Source of the DNA: Williamsia herbipolensis
GTDB taxonomy: Bacteria > Actinomycetota > Actinomycetes > Mycobacteriales > Mycobacteriaceae
Reading direction: 5' to 3'
Length of the DNA stretch: 64,000 nt
NCBI RefSeq assembly: GCF_000964005.1
Contig: NZ_JXYP01000019.1
Span: 55,323-119,322, forward strand
Under the pieces are notes generated by a model. That model saw nothing but the letters and a program-made list of their open reading frames with translations, had not been told where the DNA came from and ran no database searches. How positions within the stretch are numbered: the stretch's first letter is position 1; each line of letters begins with the position of its first letter. Positions 1 through 12,129 of the stretch are shown one piece after another. Made by a program: the position numbers and the translations under genes.

Positions 1-153
1 GTACAGACCCGAGCGGAAGTAGGTGTCGATGAAGTTGACGCCCACGGCCGCGACGTCGACGAGGAGCTCGCCGGGCCCGGCGACGGGACTGTCGACATCG
101 ACGACCTCGAGGACCTCGGGGCCGCCGTGCCGCGTGACGTGTATCGCTCGCAT
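1..153 (-). CDS. qor: Quinone oxidoreductase (zeta-crystallin type), N-terminal fragment
   Basis: Only the first 51 codons are in the window; the gene runs off the left edge. The peptide begins MRAIHVTRHGGPEVLEVVDV and continues with a GELLVDVAAVGVNFIDTYFR stretch, the hallmark N-terminal GroES-like domain of NADPH:quinone reductase in the medium-chain dehydrogenase superfamily. The family reduces quinones with NADPH; the Rossmann domain lies outside the window. The ATG reads from position 153 leftwards. In M. tuberculosis qor (Rv1454c) sits in the same place beside the Rv1455 homologue and ctaA, which supports the call. Confidence 0.85.
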   Translation of the reverse strand, partial: MRAIHVTRHGGPEVLEVVDVDSPVAGPGELLVDVAAVGVNFIDTYFRSGLY

Positions 154-232
154 GCCTCCAGTTCTACCCGGCCACCTCTGCGCACGACAGCGAGGGCCGC
201 GTCGCCGAGGAACACGGGTCCGGGGTGCGGAT

Positions 233-589
233 ATGCTCATCGACATGGCGGATCAGAAGACGGACGAGACGACCACCACCGAGCAGGCAGGCGGCGAGGT
301 GCACATGGCGCGCGGCACCCTGGCCGCGGTCACCCGGTTCGTCCGGCGCAACGGCGGCAGCGCGAAGGCGGTCGTCGAGCCGGTCGGCGCCGACGGGGTG
401 CGGGTGTTGCTCGTGGGCGACAACGGCGTGATGGGCGATCAGGTGGTCGACGACGTCGCCACGGCGAACGCACTCGTCGAACGCGTCGACGGGCTCGAGA
501 TCTCGGAGTGGGATCGGGAGCTGAGCTCGGTGGCCAACCCGCGCGACGGGCACCACGCCAAGATGGCGGGATGGGTCGCGCGGACCTGA
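233..589 (+). CDS. Conserved hypothetical protein (Rv1455-like)
   Basis: A small soluble protein of about 118 residues with no signal peptide or membrane segment. After a Thr/Glu-rich leader it has a region (TLAAVTRFVRRNGGSAKAVV) that looks like a basic helix, then a short beta-rich part and the C-terminal HHAKMAGWVART. It lies between the divergent qor and the convergent ctaA, exactly where M. tuberculosis has Rv1455. Starts at 233 and 245 are both possible; 233 has the more purine-rich upstream stretch. The function is unknown and nothing in the sequence suggests a reaction. Confidence 0.6.
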   Translation: MLIDMADQKTDETTTTEQAGGEVHMARGTLAAVTRFVRRNGGSAKAVVEPVGADGVRVLLVGDNGVMGDQVVDDVATANALVERVDGLEISEWDRELSSVANPRDGHHAKMAGWVART

Positions 590-596
590 GCTCGGC

Positions 597-1610
597 TCAG
601 TTCTCGACGACCTCGCCTGATCCGGCCCGCTCGAGTCGCGTCCGGTCCGACCCGCTCGCAGCGGCGACCTCCTCGACCCGCAGACGCGGGCGCATCGACA
701 CCCAGAGGGCGGCGGTGGCCGCGACACACGCTCCGGCCCCGGCCACGTGGGCGACCACGAGTGCCTCGGGGATGCCGGTGACGTACTGGGTGAACCCGAT
801 GCCGGCCTGCACCACGATGAGCGCGACCACGACGTAGAGACGGTTGCGGACCCGTGCCGGCGCGCCCACGGCGGCCAGTCCGAAACCCAGGGCGACGATG
901 AGCGCGAGGTAGGCGACCATCACCTCGGCGTGGAAGTGGACGAGTGAGGTGATCGCGATCTCCAGTCGCGGTACCGGTTTCTCGATGCTCGCGTCGCCGG
1001 CGTGGGGACCGGCACCGGTCACCATGGTGCCGGCGACGAGCAGCAGACCCAGGACAGCTGCGCTGAGCACGGTCAGCGCACGTAGCGGTTGGGGGACGAC
1101 GGCGATCGCCTCGGTGTCGTCGGGTTCGCGCACCTTCTCGAGGAGCAGGACCGACAGCCACACCATCGCCATGGAGACCAGCAGGTGGATCGCGACCGTC
1201 CACCACAGCAGCCCGGTGAGGACGGTGAGGCCGCCGATGACGGCCTGCGCGACCGTGGAGAGCGGCATCAGCCAGGCGTAGACCTTCACCTCGCGCCGAC
1301 GCCGAGCGCGGGTCACGGCGATGACGATCAGTGCGGCGGTCGCCACCACCGCGAAGGTGAGCAGCCGGTTGCCGAACTCGACCGCCTGATGGAACCCGGC
1401 GACGTTGGTGTGCGGCGCCGGTGTGAAGCTGCCCGGGAAGCACTGCGGCCAGGTGGGACAGCCGAGACCGGAGGCGGTGACACGCACCACCGAACCGGTG
1501 ACGGCGATGCCCGCCTGGGTGATGAGGACCGCGATGGCGACCCCGATCTGCGCACGCCGAGAGGGCATGGGGAGGAGGTCGACCAGCCGGACGAAACCGC
1601 GATAGAGCAC
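597..1610 (-). CDS. ctaA: Heme A synthase (COX15/CtaA family)
   Basis: Integral membrane enzyme of about 337 residues that oxidises the C8 methyl of heme O to give heme A for the aa3-type cytochrome c oxidase. Visible signatures are the N-terminal GSVVRVTASGLGCPTWPQCF segment, a GFHQAVEFGNR heme-binding helix, the IHLLVSMAMVW helix, HFHAEV and a late AHVAGAG histidine, spread over roughly eight hydrophobic helices. The GTG at 1610 is preferred because homologues begin with the same short FxRLVDxLP peptide; a later ATG at 1568 would remove it. It is the last gene of a minus-strand series with the ABC exporter and mptB, as in M. tuberculosis Rv1456c-Rv1459c. Confidence 0.9.
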   Translation of the reverse strand: MLYRGFVRLVDLLPMPSRRAQIGVAIAVLITQAGIAVTGSVVRVTASGLGCPTWPQCFPGSFTPAPHTNVAGFHQAVEFGNRLLTFAVVATAALIVIAVTRARRRREVKVYAWLMPLSTVAQAVIGGLTVLTGLLWWTVAIHLLVSMAMVWLSVLLLEKVREPDDTEAIAVVPQPLRALTVLSAAVLGLLLVAGTMVTGAGPHAGDASIEKPVPRLEIAITSLVHFHAEVMVAYLALIVALGFGLAAVGAPARVRNRLYVVVALIVVQAGIGFTQYVTGIPEALVVAHVAGAGACVAATAALWVSMRPRLRVEEVAAASGSDRTRLERAGSGEVVEN

Positions 1611-1701
1611 GACCCGATCGTATAGAAGGGGCCGGTCGGAACGGCAATCCTGCGGCTGTCGTCTCGGCCACCCCGGCCCACGGCCCGGGTGCGCTGCCGC
1701 G

Positions 1702-2511
1702 TCAGATGAAGCGGAACCAGCGGACGGCGGCAATTCCGGCGACGACGCCCCAGGCGATGAGCACGCCGAGTCCGACGTAGTCGATGGAGTGCTCGGTGGC
1801 CTGGTGCAGGGCCTCGCTCAACGCCCCGGACGGGATGGCACGGGCGATCCATCGCACGGCCTCGGGGACCCCGTCACCGACGACCACGAGACTGCCGATG
1901 CCGATGAACACGAACCAGACGACGTTGGCCAGGGCGAGCACGATCTCGGCGCGCAGGGTGCCGCCGAGCAGCAGGCCCAGTGCCGAGAAGGTCATGGTGC
2001 CGATCGCGATGGCGACGGCGCCGAGCAGGAGCCCGGTGGCGCTGACGTCCCACCCGAACGCGAATCCGATGATCCCCAGGACGACGGCCTGCAGCACCAC
2101 CACGATCGCGACGGCGATCGACTTGCCGACGATGACGCCCCACCGCGGCAGGGGTGTCGCGCCCAGACGTTTCAGGGCGCCGTAGCGGCGGTCGAACCCG
2201 ACGGCGATGGCCTGTCCGGTGAACGCGGTCGACATCACCGCCACCGTCATGATGGCGGGCACGAAGCGGTCGGCGCGGCTCTCGGCGAACGTGCCGATGG
2301 GCAGCAGGCACAACCCGATGAGCAGGGTGACCGGTATGAACAGGGTCAGGAGAAGCTGCTCGCCGTTGCGCAGCAGCAGGATCAGCTCGATCCGTGACTG
2401 CGCGGCGACCATCCGCGCGATCGGCGCGGGTCGGGGATCGGGGCTGAACTGGCCGGGCTCGAATCGACCCGAGGTGGTGCTGCGGCCCGTGGTGCCGTCT
2501 GTGCGGGTCAT
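1702..2511 (-). CDS. ABC-2 type exporter permease
   Basis: Membrane subunit of an ABC exporter, about 269 residues with six predicted hydrophobic spans (for example LLLTLFIPVTLLIGLCLL and the long stretch ending at GLGVLIAWGVVAGIAAVRWF). A cytoplasmic N-terminal tail of about 50 residues precedes the first span. The start codon overlaps the stop of the ATPase gene as ATGA at 2508-2511, so the two are translationally coupled and almost certainly form one transporter. The homologues are Rv1457c/Rv1458c. The substrate is unknown; the position next to heme A synthase has led to suggestions of a role in heme or respiratory-chain biogenesis, but this is inference. Confidence 0.85.
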   Translation of the reverse strand: MTRTDGTTGRSTTSGRFEPGQFSPDPRPAPIARMVAAQSRIELILLLRNGEQLLLTLFIPVTLLIGLCLLPIGTFAESRADRFVPAIMTVAVMSTAFTGQAIAVGFDRRYGALKRLGATPLPRWGVIVGKSIAVAIVVVLQAVVLGIIGFAFGWDVSATGLLLGAVAIAIGTMTFSALGLLLGGTLRAEIVLALANVVWFVFIGIGSLVVVGDGVPEAVRWIARAIPSGALSEALHQATEHSIDYVGLGVLIAWGVVAGIAAVRWFRFI

Positions 2512-3491
2512 CCGCGCAATTCCCGTCCGGTGAGGTCGAGGAAGACGTCCTCGAGGCTGCGGGTCTCGACACGCAGGTCGGTGGCCAGCACGTTGATCCG
2601 TGCGCACCAGGCGGTGACCGCGGCGAGGACCTGCGGGGTGACGGCACCGGCGACGAGGTAGGTGCCGGGGTTGACCTCGCTGCAGACGTATCCCTCGGCC
2701 AGGATCGACTCGAGCAGCGTGAGATCGAGGCCGCGCGGCGCACGGAACCGCAGTTCGTTCTCCGCGCCCCGGCTGGTGACCTCCTCGGGGGTGCCGTGCG
2801 CGACGATCTCACCGCGGTCGATGATCACGAGATCGTCGGCGAGCTGTTCGGCCTCGTCCATGAGATGCGTGGTGAGCAGAACCGAGACGCCGTCCTTGCG
2901 GAGCCGATCGATCAACTCCCACACCAGGATCCGCGCCGCGGCGTCGAGCCCCGCGGTCGGCTCGTCGAGGAAGACGAGCTCGGGGCGGCCGACCAGCGCG
3001 CACGCGAGGGCCAACCGCTGCTGCTGGCCGCCCGACAGGCGCCGATACGGTGTGCGCTGGGCGTCGACGAGACCGAGCGTGCGCATCAACCAGTCCGGGT
3101 CGATCGGGTTGGCCGAGTAGGCCGCACAGAGCCGCAACATCTCGCCCGCCCGGGCGCCGGGGTAGGCGCCGCCACCCTGCAGCATCACGCCGATCCGCGT
3201 GCGCAGGCGGTCGTTGTCGGCGACCGGGTCGAGGCCGAGGACGCGCACCTCGCCGGAGTCGGCGACGCCGAACCCCTCGCAGATCTCGACGGTGGTGGTC
3301 TTGCCCGCGCCGTTGGGGCCCAGGAGGGCGAGAACATGCCCGCGATGGAGTTCGAGGTCGAGTCCGTTGACCGCGGTGACGTCGCCGTAGCGCTTGACCA
3401 GCCCCCGGACCTGCAGAGCCGGTGCGTCGCCGGCGGTGATCCCGGACACCCCCGACGAGGGGGCGAGCGGGGGGTGCGGCGGACTCTTCAC
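2508..3491 (-). CDS. ABC transporter ATP-binding protein
   Basis: Nucleotide-binding subunit of the exporter encoded with the downstream permease. It carries Walker A (GPNGAGKTTT), the signature LSGGQQQRLALA, Walker B with LVFLDEPTAGLD, and a switch histidine in LLTTHLMDEAE; the DrrA-like C-terminal domain follows. The GTG at 3491 gives about 327 residues and sits just past mptB; an upstream ATG at 3665 would overlap the mptB coding end by about 100 bases and is unlikely. Spacing from mptB is about 70 bases, compatible with one transcript through mptB, ATPase, permease and ctaA. Confidence 0.88.
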   Translation of the reverse strand: MKSPPHPPLAPSSGVSGITAGDAPALQVRGLVKRYGDVTAVNGLDLELHRGHVLALLGPNGAGKTTTVEICEGFGVADSGEVRVLGLDPVADNDRLRTRIGVMLQGGGAYPGARAGEMLRLCAAYSANPIDPDWLMRTLGLVDAQRTPYRRLSGGQQQRLALACALVGRPELVFLDEPTAGLDAAARILVWELIDRLRKDGVSVLLTTHLMDEAEQLADDLVIIDRGEIVAHGTPEEVTSRGAENELRFRAPRGLDLTLLESILAEGYVCSEVNPGTYLVAGAVTPQVLAAVTAWCARINVLATDLRVETRSLEDVFLDLTGRELRG

Positions 3492-3561
3492 AGGGCCAAC
3501 ACTATTCGTCGGCCACCCGTGGCCGCCAAACGGACTCTCGAGGGTGACCGCGCGATCCGGC

Positions 3562-5481
3562 TCAGGAGACGCGCTCCGCGGCGGGCGTCGAGGCGCGGGC
3601 GGTGGGATTCGCGGTGTCGTCCGGGGCCGGGGGGTCGACCGGCGGTGGGGTCGGTCGCTCGTCACGCCGTCGTCGTTGCCACGGCATCTTCTCGAAGAAC
3701 AGCGCCGTGAGCACCGCGGTCAGCAACACCGAGGCGATGATCGCCTCGGCGAGTTGGAAGCCGCGCGTCCCCGCGCCGGTCGGGAGCACCACGACCGCGA
3801 TGATGGCCGACACCGCGATGGCCGCGATGCGGAACCAGCGGCCGGTCGCCCACGCCGCGAGCGGAATGATCGCCCACAGCAGGTACCAGGCCTGCACGAA
3901 CGGGAAGAACAGCACGAACGTCGCCATGGCGATACCGAGGGCGCCGATGGGGTGGAGTCGGCCGGCGAGTGCGGCGAGGAGCCACCGCACGATGAACAGC
4001 CCGGCGATGAGCTGACCGACGGGACGTGCGACGTCGAGCATCGCCTGGGTGTGGTCACCGAGACCGACGAGGACCCCGACGCGACCACCGGTCACCGACA
4101 GCAGGGTGGGCATCGACATCCACGAACGCACCACGTCGCCGGTGCTCAGCGTGGAGGTCCAGCCGAAACCGAGGCCGGTGCCCAGACAGATCGACACGAC
4201 GACGGCGGCGAGGATCGATGCGAGGACGCCTGCGGAGGCGGCCAGCGCCCAGAAGGGCCGGCGCGATCGTTGCCACCATTCGGCTCGCGGCGCATGACGC
4301 AGCGCGGGCAGCGTCGCACCCCAGCGGCGGGCCAGCGCGATGCCGACGAATCCGAACGCGAGCATCGAGGAGATCTTCACCATCGACGAGGCGGCCATGG
4401 TCGCCGAACCGGCGATGAGCAGCCATCCGGTGGCCGACGGCAACCACGTCCCGGCGCGGCGGAGGCGGTGCGGGCTGTCGATCGCGCGGAAGCACAGTTC
4501 GATGCCCGCCAACATGAGACCGAGCATCAGGGCCTCGTTGTGGATGCCGCCGACCAGATGCAGGATCAGGAGCGGGTTCATGGCGCCCAGCCACAGGGCG
4601 GCGACCGGCGACACCCCGCAGCGCCGCGCGAGACGGGGGAGCGCCCACACGATCAGCGCGACACCGGCCAGGGCGATGATGCGGTGTCCGAGGATGGCCG
4701 CCGACAGGTTGTCGCCGACGATGCCGGTGATGCCCTTGCCCAGCCAGAGGAACAACGGTCCGTAGGGCGCCGGGGTGTCGCGCCACAGGTTCGGCACCGA
4801 CCGCGTCAGCACGTCGCCCACCCCCAGTCCGCGGACGGGACTCACCACGTAGGGGTCCATGCCGCGGTAGGCGATCGCGCTCTGGGCGAGGTAGGAGTAG
4901 ATGTCCTTGCTGAGCATCGGCGGCGCGAGCACGATCGGGGCGATCCAGACCAGCAGGGTGCGGTCGGCCTGTCGACGGGTCATGCGGCGTTGCGGGGCGG
5001 TGCCCCCGACGACCTCGACGGTGAGCCGACCGACGGCGAACCGGCCCAGCATCAGCCAGGCGAGCACGAGCACGATGGTCCCGCCGATGGACAGGGTCAG
5101 CGCGGTGGTCCACATGCGCGACGGCAGCGACAGCAGTCGCATCCCGGCGATGGGGTTCTGGAGCACGGGCAGGGCGCCGGTACCCAACGATCCGACGAGG
5201 ATGAGGATGGATCCGACGGCGCCGAACAGTCGGATCCGGAGCAGGGTGCGACTCTCGACGGGGTCGAGGCCACCCACCTCGGGCTCGGCGCCGTGCAGCC
5301 GGGCCATGGTGACGCCGTAGTCGCCGGTGGTGTCGCGATCGGGTTTCGTCGCCTTGGCGGGCCGACGCAGACCGAGGTATCCCGTGACCGTACGGAAGCG
5401 TTCGACCGCGGTCACCGCGAGACGCTCCCGACGGGGCGCAGCGGTGCCGTCGGGCGGCGACTGCGGTGTGGGATCGGGCAC
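3562..5481 (-). CDS. mptB: Alpha-1,6-mannosyltransferase of lipomannan synthesis (MptB-like, GT-C fold)
   Basis: Polytopic membrane glycosyltransferase of about 639 residues that adds alpha-1,6-mannose from polyprenyl-phosphate mannose during lipomannan/lipoarabinomannan core synthesis. It has a long cytoplasmic N-terminal tail, then a dozen or more hydrophobic spans; the conserved acidic loop of GT-C enzymes is seen as KDIYSYLAQSA followed by GMDPYVVSPVRG. The GTG at 5481 lies opposite sufR, as for Rv1459c in M. tuberculosis, and avoids running through the sufR regulatory region. A lysine/arginine-rich tail ends the protein. MptB and MptA are related; the synteny favours MptB. Confidence 0.88.
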   Translation of the reverse strand: MPDPTPQSPPDGTAAPRRERLAVTAVERFRTVTGYLGLRRPAKATKPDRDTTGDYGVTMARLHGAEPEVGGLDPVESRTLLRIRLFGAVGSILILVGSLGTGALPVLQNPIAGMRLLSLPSRMWTTALTLSIGGTIVLVLAWLMLGRFAVGRLTVEVVGGTAPQRRMTRRQADRTLLVWIAPIVLAPPMLSKDIYSYLAQSAIAYRGMDPYVVSPVRGLGVGDVLTRSVPNLWRDTPAPYGPLFLWLGKGITGIVGDNLSAAILGHRIIALAGVALIVWALPRLARRCGVSPVAALWLGAMNPLLILHLVGGIHNEALMLGLMLAGIELCFRAIDSPHRLRRAGTWLPSATGWLLIAGSATMAASSMVKISSMLAFGFVGIALARRWGATLPALRHAPRAEWWQRSRRPFWALAASAGVLASILAAVVVSICLGTGLGFGWTSTLSTGDVVRSWMSMPTLLSVTGGRVGVLVGLGDHTQAMLDVARPVGQLIAGLFIVRWLLAALAGRLHPIGALGIAMATFVLFFPFVQAWYLLWAIIPLAAWATGRWFRIAAIAVSAIIAVVVLPTGAGTRGFQLAEAIIASVLLTAVLTALFFEKMPWQRRRRDERPTPPPVDPPAPDDTANPTARASTPAAERVS

Positions 5482-5619
5482 AAGTCCAGACTCTATCGGG
5501 CTTTCTCGATGCTCTCCGAAACCGCGCGTACTGCGGTGTTCGGCGCAGGTGGGGCCCTGGCCGGGCGCCCCCACGGCAGGCAAGGTAACCCTTGCTGGCG
5601 TGCCGTCGGCAATTAGGTG

Positions 5620-5634
5620 ACACTTGTGTTGTGA
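5620..5634 (+). promoter_or_regulatory. Candidate SufR operator over the sufR start
   Basis: ACACT-N5-TGTGA is present exactly (ACACT 5620-5624, TGTGA 5630-5634). From memory, this is the form of imperfect palindrome reported for mycobacterial SufR. It overlaps the GTG start of sufR (5631), so bound SufR would block its own operon, and a leaderless or very short leader transcript is implied. A second dyad, CAAGG-n4-CCTTG, lies just upstream at 5581-5594. Confidence 0.6.
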
Positions 5635-6473
5635 AAACCACCGGGACAGCTGTCCCCGCACGCGACGACGAGGGGCACACGTCTGCTTCCTCGCCGGTGG
5701 GCGTCGTGCGCGACGGTGGTCCGGTCTCGGTCAGTTCCGACGGACAGACCCGGACCGCGGTCGTGTCGCTGCTGGTGGAACGCGGTCCGGCGACGGCGGG
5801 CGAGATCGGCGACGAACTGGGCATGAGCGCCGCCGGGGTCCGACGCCATCTCGATGCGCTGATCGCCGCGGGCGAGGTCCGGGCGACCACCGGCTCGGGT
5901 CGTCACGTCACCCGCGGACGGGGCCGTCCGGCCAAACAGTTCCAACTGACCGCGCACGGTCGCGGCAAGCTGCACCACTCCTACGACGACCTCGCCGGCG
6001 CAGCGATGCGCCGTCTCCGTGATCTCGGCGGCGACGCCGCGGTCCGCGAGTTCGCCGACGACCGGATCGACGCCGTCCTCGCCGGTGTCGAGACCGCCGC
6101 GGGCGCCGTGACCGACACACCCGATCCCGACGCGGTCGTCGAGACCGCCGAGCGGATAGCCTCGGCGCTGACCGAGGCGGGCTTCTCGGCCAACACGCGG
6201 CGTGTCGGTGCGGGTGTGCAGATCTGTCAGCACCACTGCCCGGTGGCGCACGTCGCCGCCGAGTTCCCCGAGCTCTGCGAGGCGGAGACCGCCCGCTTCA
6301 CGCAGCTGCTCGGAACCCACGTCCAGCGCCTGGCGACCATCGCCAACGGCGACTGCGCGTGCACCACCCACGTCCCGCTGGCGGCGAACACCGCCCACCG
6401 GATCGACAGCCTGCCGCAGACCGACGCACAGCTCGCGTCGGCCACCGGCATCAACCGAGAGGACTCTCGATGA
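5631..6473 (+). CDS. sufR: SufR, Fe-S-sensing repressor of the suf operon
   Basis: ArsR/DeoR-like winged-helix regulator of about 280 residues that senses cellular Fe-S status and represses the suf operon in its cluster-bound form. The helix-turn-helix lies near residues 55-95 ([21 protein letters not shown]), followed by the beta-wing ([13 protein letters not shown]). The three cluster cysteines are in the C-terminal half: HHC-x12-C and a CxC pair (GDCAC) whose second cysteine gives the C-x12-C-x27-C spacing known for the M. tuberculosis protein. The GTG at 5631 is chosen because the operator overlaps it. It is the first gene of sufR-B-D-C-S-U-T; its TGA overlaps the sufB ATG. Confidence 0.93.
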   Translation: MKTTGTAVPARDDEGHTSASSPVGVVRDGGPVSVSSDGQTRTAVVSLLVERGPATAGEIGDELGMSAAGVRRHLDALIAAGEVRATTGSGRHVTRGRGRPAKQFQLTAHGRGKLHHSYDDLAGAAMRRLRDLGGDAAVREFADDRIDAVLAGVETAAGAVTDTPDPDAVVETAERIASALTEAGFSANTRRVGAGVQICQHHCPVAHVAAEFPELCEAETARFTQLLGTHVQRLATIANGDCACTTHVPLAANTAHRIDSLPQTDAQLASATGINREDSR

Positions 6474-7915
6474 CAGTCACCGATCCCCGCACGCCGGTCG
6501 CCCCGGCTCTGACGCAGGAAGAGACGATCGACTCGCTCGGTACCTACGGGTACGGCTGGTCGGACTCCGATGTGGCCGGTGCCAGCGCGCAGCGCGGCAT
6601 CAACCCCGCGGTCGTCACCGACATCTCGTCGAAGAAGAGCGAGCCCGAGTGGATGCTCGCCGCCCGTCTCAAGGCGCTGCAGACCTTCGAGCGCAAGCCG
6701 ATGCCGAACTGGGGCAGCGACCTCGACGGCATCGACTTCGACAACATCAAGTACTTCGTGCGCTCCAGCGAGAAGCAGGCCGCCACCTGGGACGACCTGC
6801 CCGCCGACATCAAGAACACCTACGACAAGCTCGGCATCCCCGAGGCGGAGAAGCAGCGTCTGGTCTCCGGTGTCGCCGCGCAGTACGAGTCCGAGGTCGT
6901 CTACCACTCGATCCGCGAGGACCTCGAGCAGCAGGGCGTGATTTTCCTCGACACCGATACCGCGCTCAAGGAGCACCCGGAGATCTTCCGCGAGTACTTC
7001 GGCTCGGTGATCCCCGCCGGCGACAACAAGTTCTCCGCGCTGAACACCGCAGTGTGGTCGGGTGGCTCGTTCATCTATGTGCCCAAGGGTGTCCATGTCG
7101 ACATCCCGCTGCAGGCGTACTTCCGCATCAACACCGAGAACATGGGTCAGTTCGAGCGGACGCTGATCATCGTCGACGAGGACGCCTACGTCCACTACGT
7201 CGAGGGTTGTACCGCGCCGATCTACAAGACCGACTCGTTGCACTCCGCGGTCGTCGAGATCATCGTGAAGAAGGGTGGTCGCTGCCGCTACACGACCATC
7301 CAGAACTGGTCGAACAACGTCTACAACCTGGTGACCAAGCGCGCGAAGGCCGAGGCCGGCGCAACCATGGAGTGGGTCGACGGCAACATCGGCTCCAAGG
7401 TCACCATGAAGTACCCGGCGGTGTGGATGACCGGTGAATACGCCAAGGGCGAGGTCCTGTCGGTCGCGTTCGCCGGTCCCGGCCAGCACCAGGACACCGG
7501 TTCGAAGATGGTGCACCTCGCGCCGAACACCTCGAGCAACATCGTGTCGAAGTCGGTCGCCCGTGGCGGCGGTCGTGCGTCGTACCGCGGTCTGGTGCAG
7601 GTGAACAAGGGCGCGCACGGGAGCCGGTCGACGGTGAAGTGCGACGCGTTGCTCGTCGACACGATCAGCCGTAGCGACACCTACCCGTACGTCGACATCC
7701 GCGAGGACGACGTGACGATGGGACACGAGGCGACCGTCTCGAAGGTCAGCGACGACCAGTTGTTCTACCTGATGAGCCGCGGCATGACCGAGGACGAGGC
7801 CATGGCGATGGTGGTCCGCGGGTTCGTGGAGCCGATCGCGAAGGAACTCCCCATGGAGTACGCGCTCGAGCTCAACCGGCTCATCGAACTCCAGATGGAA
7901 GGATCTGTCGGTTGA
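6470..7915 (+). CDS. sufB: SufB, Fe-S cluster assembly scaffold
   Basis: Core scaffold of the SufBC2D complex, about 481 residues, on which Fe-S clusters are built. The right-handed beta-helix region holds conserved segments such as [31 protein letters not shown] with the candidate cluster/persulfide cysteine, and [14 protein letters not shown]; the C-terminal helical domain ends with [18 protein letters not shown]. The ATG overlaps the sufR stop (ATGA) and follows a GAGAGGA ribosome-binding site. The M. tuberculosis orthologue is interrupted by an intein; here the reading frame is continuous and intein-free. Confidence 0.96.
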   Translation: MTVTDPRTPVAPALTQEETIDSLGTYGYGWSDSDVAGASAQRGINPAVVTDISSKKSEPEWMLAARLKALQTFERKPMPNWGSDLDGIDFDNIKYFVRSSEKQAATWDDLPADIKNTYDKLGIPEAEKQRLVSGVAAQYESEVVYHSIREDLEQQGVIFLDTDTALKEHPEIFREYFGSVIPAGDNKFSALNTAVWSGGSFIYVPKGVHVDIPLQAYFRINTENMGQFERTLIIVDEDAYVHYVEGCTAPIYKTDSLHSAVVEIIVKKGGRCRYTTIQNWSNNVYNLVTKRAKAEAGATMEWVDGNIGSKVTMKYPAVWMTGEYAKGEVLSVAFAGPGQHQDTGSKMVHLAPNTSSNIVSKSVARGGGRASYRGLVQVNKGAHGSRSTVKCDALLVDTISRSDTYPYVDIREDDVTMGHEATVSKVSDDQLFYLMSRGMTEDEAMAMVVRGFVEPIAKELPMEYALELNRLIELQMEGSVG

Positions 7916-9123
7916 GTCAGGCACAGACCCCCGGCGGTGTCGTCGACGCCGTCCGCGGTGAGAACCCGACGGGCATCGCACACCCGGTCACCAACAAGGG
8001 CGAGCTGTTCACGTCGTTCGACGTCGATGCGTTCGAGGTGCCCGGTTCGCGTGACGAGGCGTGGCGGTTCACCCCGTTCCGCCGTCTGCGCGGCCTGCAC
8101 ACGGGCGCGGCGGTCGCGACCGGCTCGGCCACCATCACCGTCGACGGTGTCGCCGACGGCGTCAGCGTCGACACCGTGGACCGCACCGACGACCGGCTCG
8201 GTCAGGGCGGCGTCCCGTTCGACCGCATCGCCGCCCAGGCCTACTCGTCGTTCGACACCGCGACCGTCATCACCGTCGCGAAGGACACCGAACTCGACGA
8301 CCCGGTCACGGTGACCATCACCGGACCCGGCGTCGACGAGGTCGCCTACGGACACGTGCAGGTCCGGCTGGAGCGGTTCGCCCGCGCCGTGGTCGTCATC
8401 GACCAGAACGGCAGCGGCACCTACGCCGAGAACATCGAGTTCGTGGTCGCCGACGGTGCGCACCTGACCGTCGTGAACCTGCACGACTGGGCCGACGACA
8501 CCGTGCACGTCGCCGCGCACCACGTGCGCCTGGGCCGCGACGCGACGATCCGTCACTTCGCGATCAGCCTCGGCGGCGACCTCGTCCGGCTGTCCCCGCT
8601 GGTGCACTACGACGGTCCCGGTGGCAACGCCGAGATGTGGGGCCTGTACTTCGCCGACGCCGGGCAGCACCTCGAACAGCGCCTGCTGGTCGACCACTCG
8701 CAGCCCCACTGCACGTCCCACGTCGTGTACAAGGGTGCGCTGCAGGGTGATTCGACCGACCGGGCGCGTGAGGCGCACACGGTCTGGATCGGTGACGTGC
8801 TGATCCGGGCCGCGGCCGAGGGTACCGAGACCTTCGAGGTCAACCGCAACCTGCTGCTCACCGACGGCGCACGCGCCGACTCGGTCCCCAACCTCGAGAT
8901 CGAGACCGGCGAGATCGTCGGCGCGGGACACGCGAGCGCCACCGGGCGCTTCGACGACGAGCAGCTGTTCTATCTGCAGGCGCGCGGCATCCCCGAGGAC
9001 CAGGCCCGCCGTCTCGTGGTGCGCGGCTTCTTCGGCGAGGTCATCGCGAAGATCGGCGTGCCCGAGATCCGCGAACGGCTCGAGAACGCCGTCGAGGCCG
9101 AGCTGCAGATCGCCGGCGCCTGA
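7912..9123 (+). CDS. sufD: SufD, Fe-S cluster assembly protein
   Basis: Paralogue of SufB and third component of SufBC2D, about 403 residues. It shares the beta-helix and C-terminal helical fold; conserved stretches include [15 protein letters not shown] near the N terminus, [15 protein letters not shown] and the C-terminal [20 protein letters not shown]. The start is a TTG at 7912 whose last bases form the sufB stop (TTGA overlap), giving tight translational coupling and probably a lower initiation rate than an ATG. Its stop is followed by 76 bases before sufC. Confidence 0.95.
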   Translation: MSQAQTPGGVVDAVRGENPTGIAHPVTNKGELFTSFDVDAFEVPGSRDEAWRFTPFRRLRGLHTGAAVATGSATITVDGVADGVSVDTVDRTDDRLGQGGVPFDRIAAQAYSSFDTATVITVAKDTELDDPVTVTITGPGVDEVAYGHVQVRLERFARAVVVIDQNGSGTYAENIEFVVADGAHLTVVNLHDWADDTVHVAAHHVRLGRDATIRHFAISLGGDLVRLSPLVHYDGPGGNAEMWGLYFADAGQHLEQRLLVDHSQPHCTSHVVYKGALQGDSTDRAREAHTVWIGDVLIRAAAEGTETFEVNRNLLLTDGARADSVPNLEIETGEIVGAGHASATGRFDDEQLFYLQARGIPEDQARRLVVRGFFGEVIAKIGVPEIRERLENAVEAELQIAGA

Positions 9124-9199
9124 CCGGTACCGGGCCCGACGTCGCGCCGCACGCGCACAACGACTCATCACCACATCACCCCAGAGGAACCTGATCACC

Positions 9200-11758
<2,559 letters not shown>

Positions 11759-11759
11759 C

Positions 11760-12113
11760 ATGAGTGACACACAGACCCCCGCCGAGGTGACCACCTCGCT
11801 GCCGTCCATCGACGACGTCGAGGAGGCCATGCGCGACGTGGTCGACCCCGAACTCGGCATCAACGTCGTCGACCTCGGCCTGGTCTACGGCATCGACGTC
11901 GATTCCGACGCCAAGGCCAAGATCGACATGACCCTCACCTCGGCGGCGTGCCCCCTGACCGACGTGATCGAGGACCAGTCGCGTGCCGCCGTGGTCAGCA
12001 GCGGACTGTGCACCGAATTGGAGATCAACTGGGTCTGGCTGCCGCCGTGGGGACCGGACAAGATCACCGACGACGGGCGCGAACAGCTCCGGGCCCTGGG
12101 CTTCACCGTCTGA
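11760..12113 (+). CDS. sufT: SufT, DUF59/MIP18 family Fe-S assembly factor
   Basis: Protein of 117 residues with the MIP18 fold, used in Fe-S protein maturation. The core has VVDPELGINVVDLGLVYG, MTLTSAACPLTD with the conserved cysteine, and the terminal motif WVWLPPWGPDKITDDGREQL. An AAAGGAACTGAC ribosome-binding site overlaps the end of sufU. It closes the suf operon as in Rv1466. No strong terminator hairpin was seen before the next plus-strand gene, which starts 17 bases later and may be co-transcribed. Confidence 0.93.
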   Translation: MSDTQTPAEVTTSLPSIDDVEEAMRDVVDPELGINVVDLGLVYGIDVDSDAKAKIDMTLTSAACPLTDVIEDQSRAAVVSSGLCTELEINWVWLPPWGPDKITDDGREQLRALGFTV

Positions 12114-12129
12114 CCCTGCTCGATCGGCG

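Noticed and set aside
3394..5616. 740-codon open frame on the plus strand
   Set aside because: Antisense to mptB and the ABC ATPase; Arg/Gly/Gln-rich translation without any domain.
6470..7915. Intein in sufB
   Set aside because: The protein is collinear with intein-free SufB at normal length; no splicing or endonuclease motifs.
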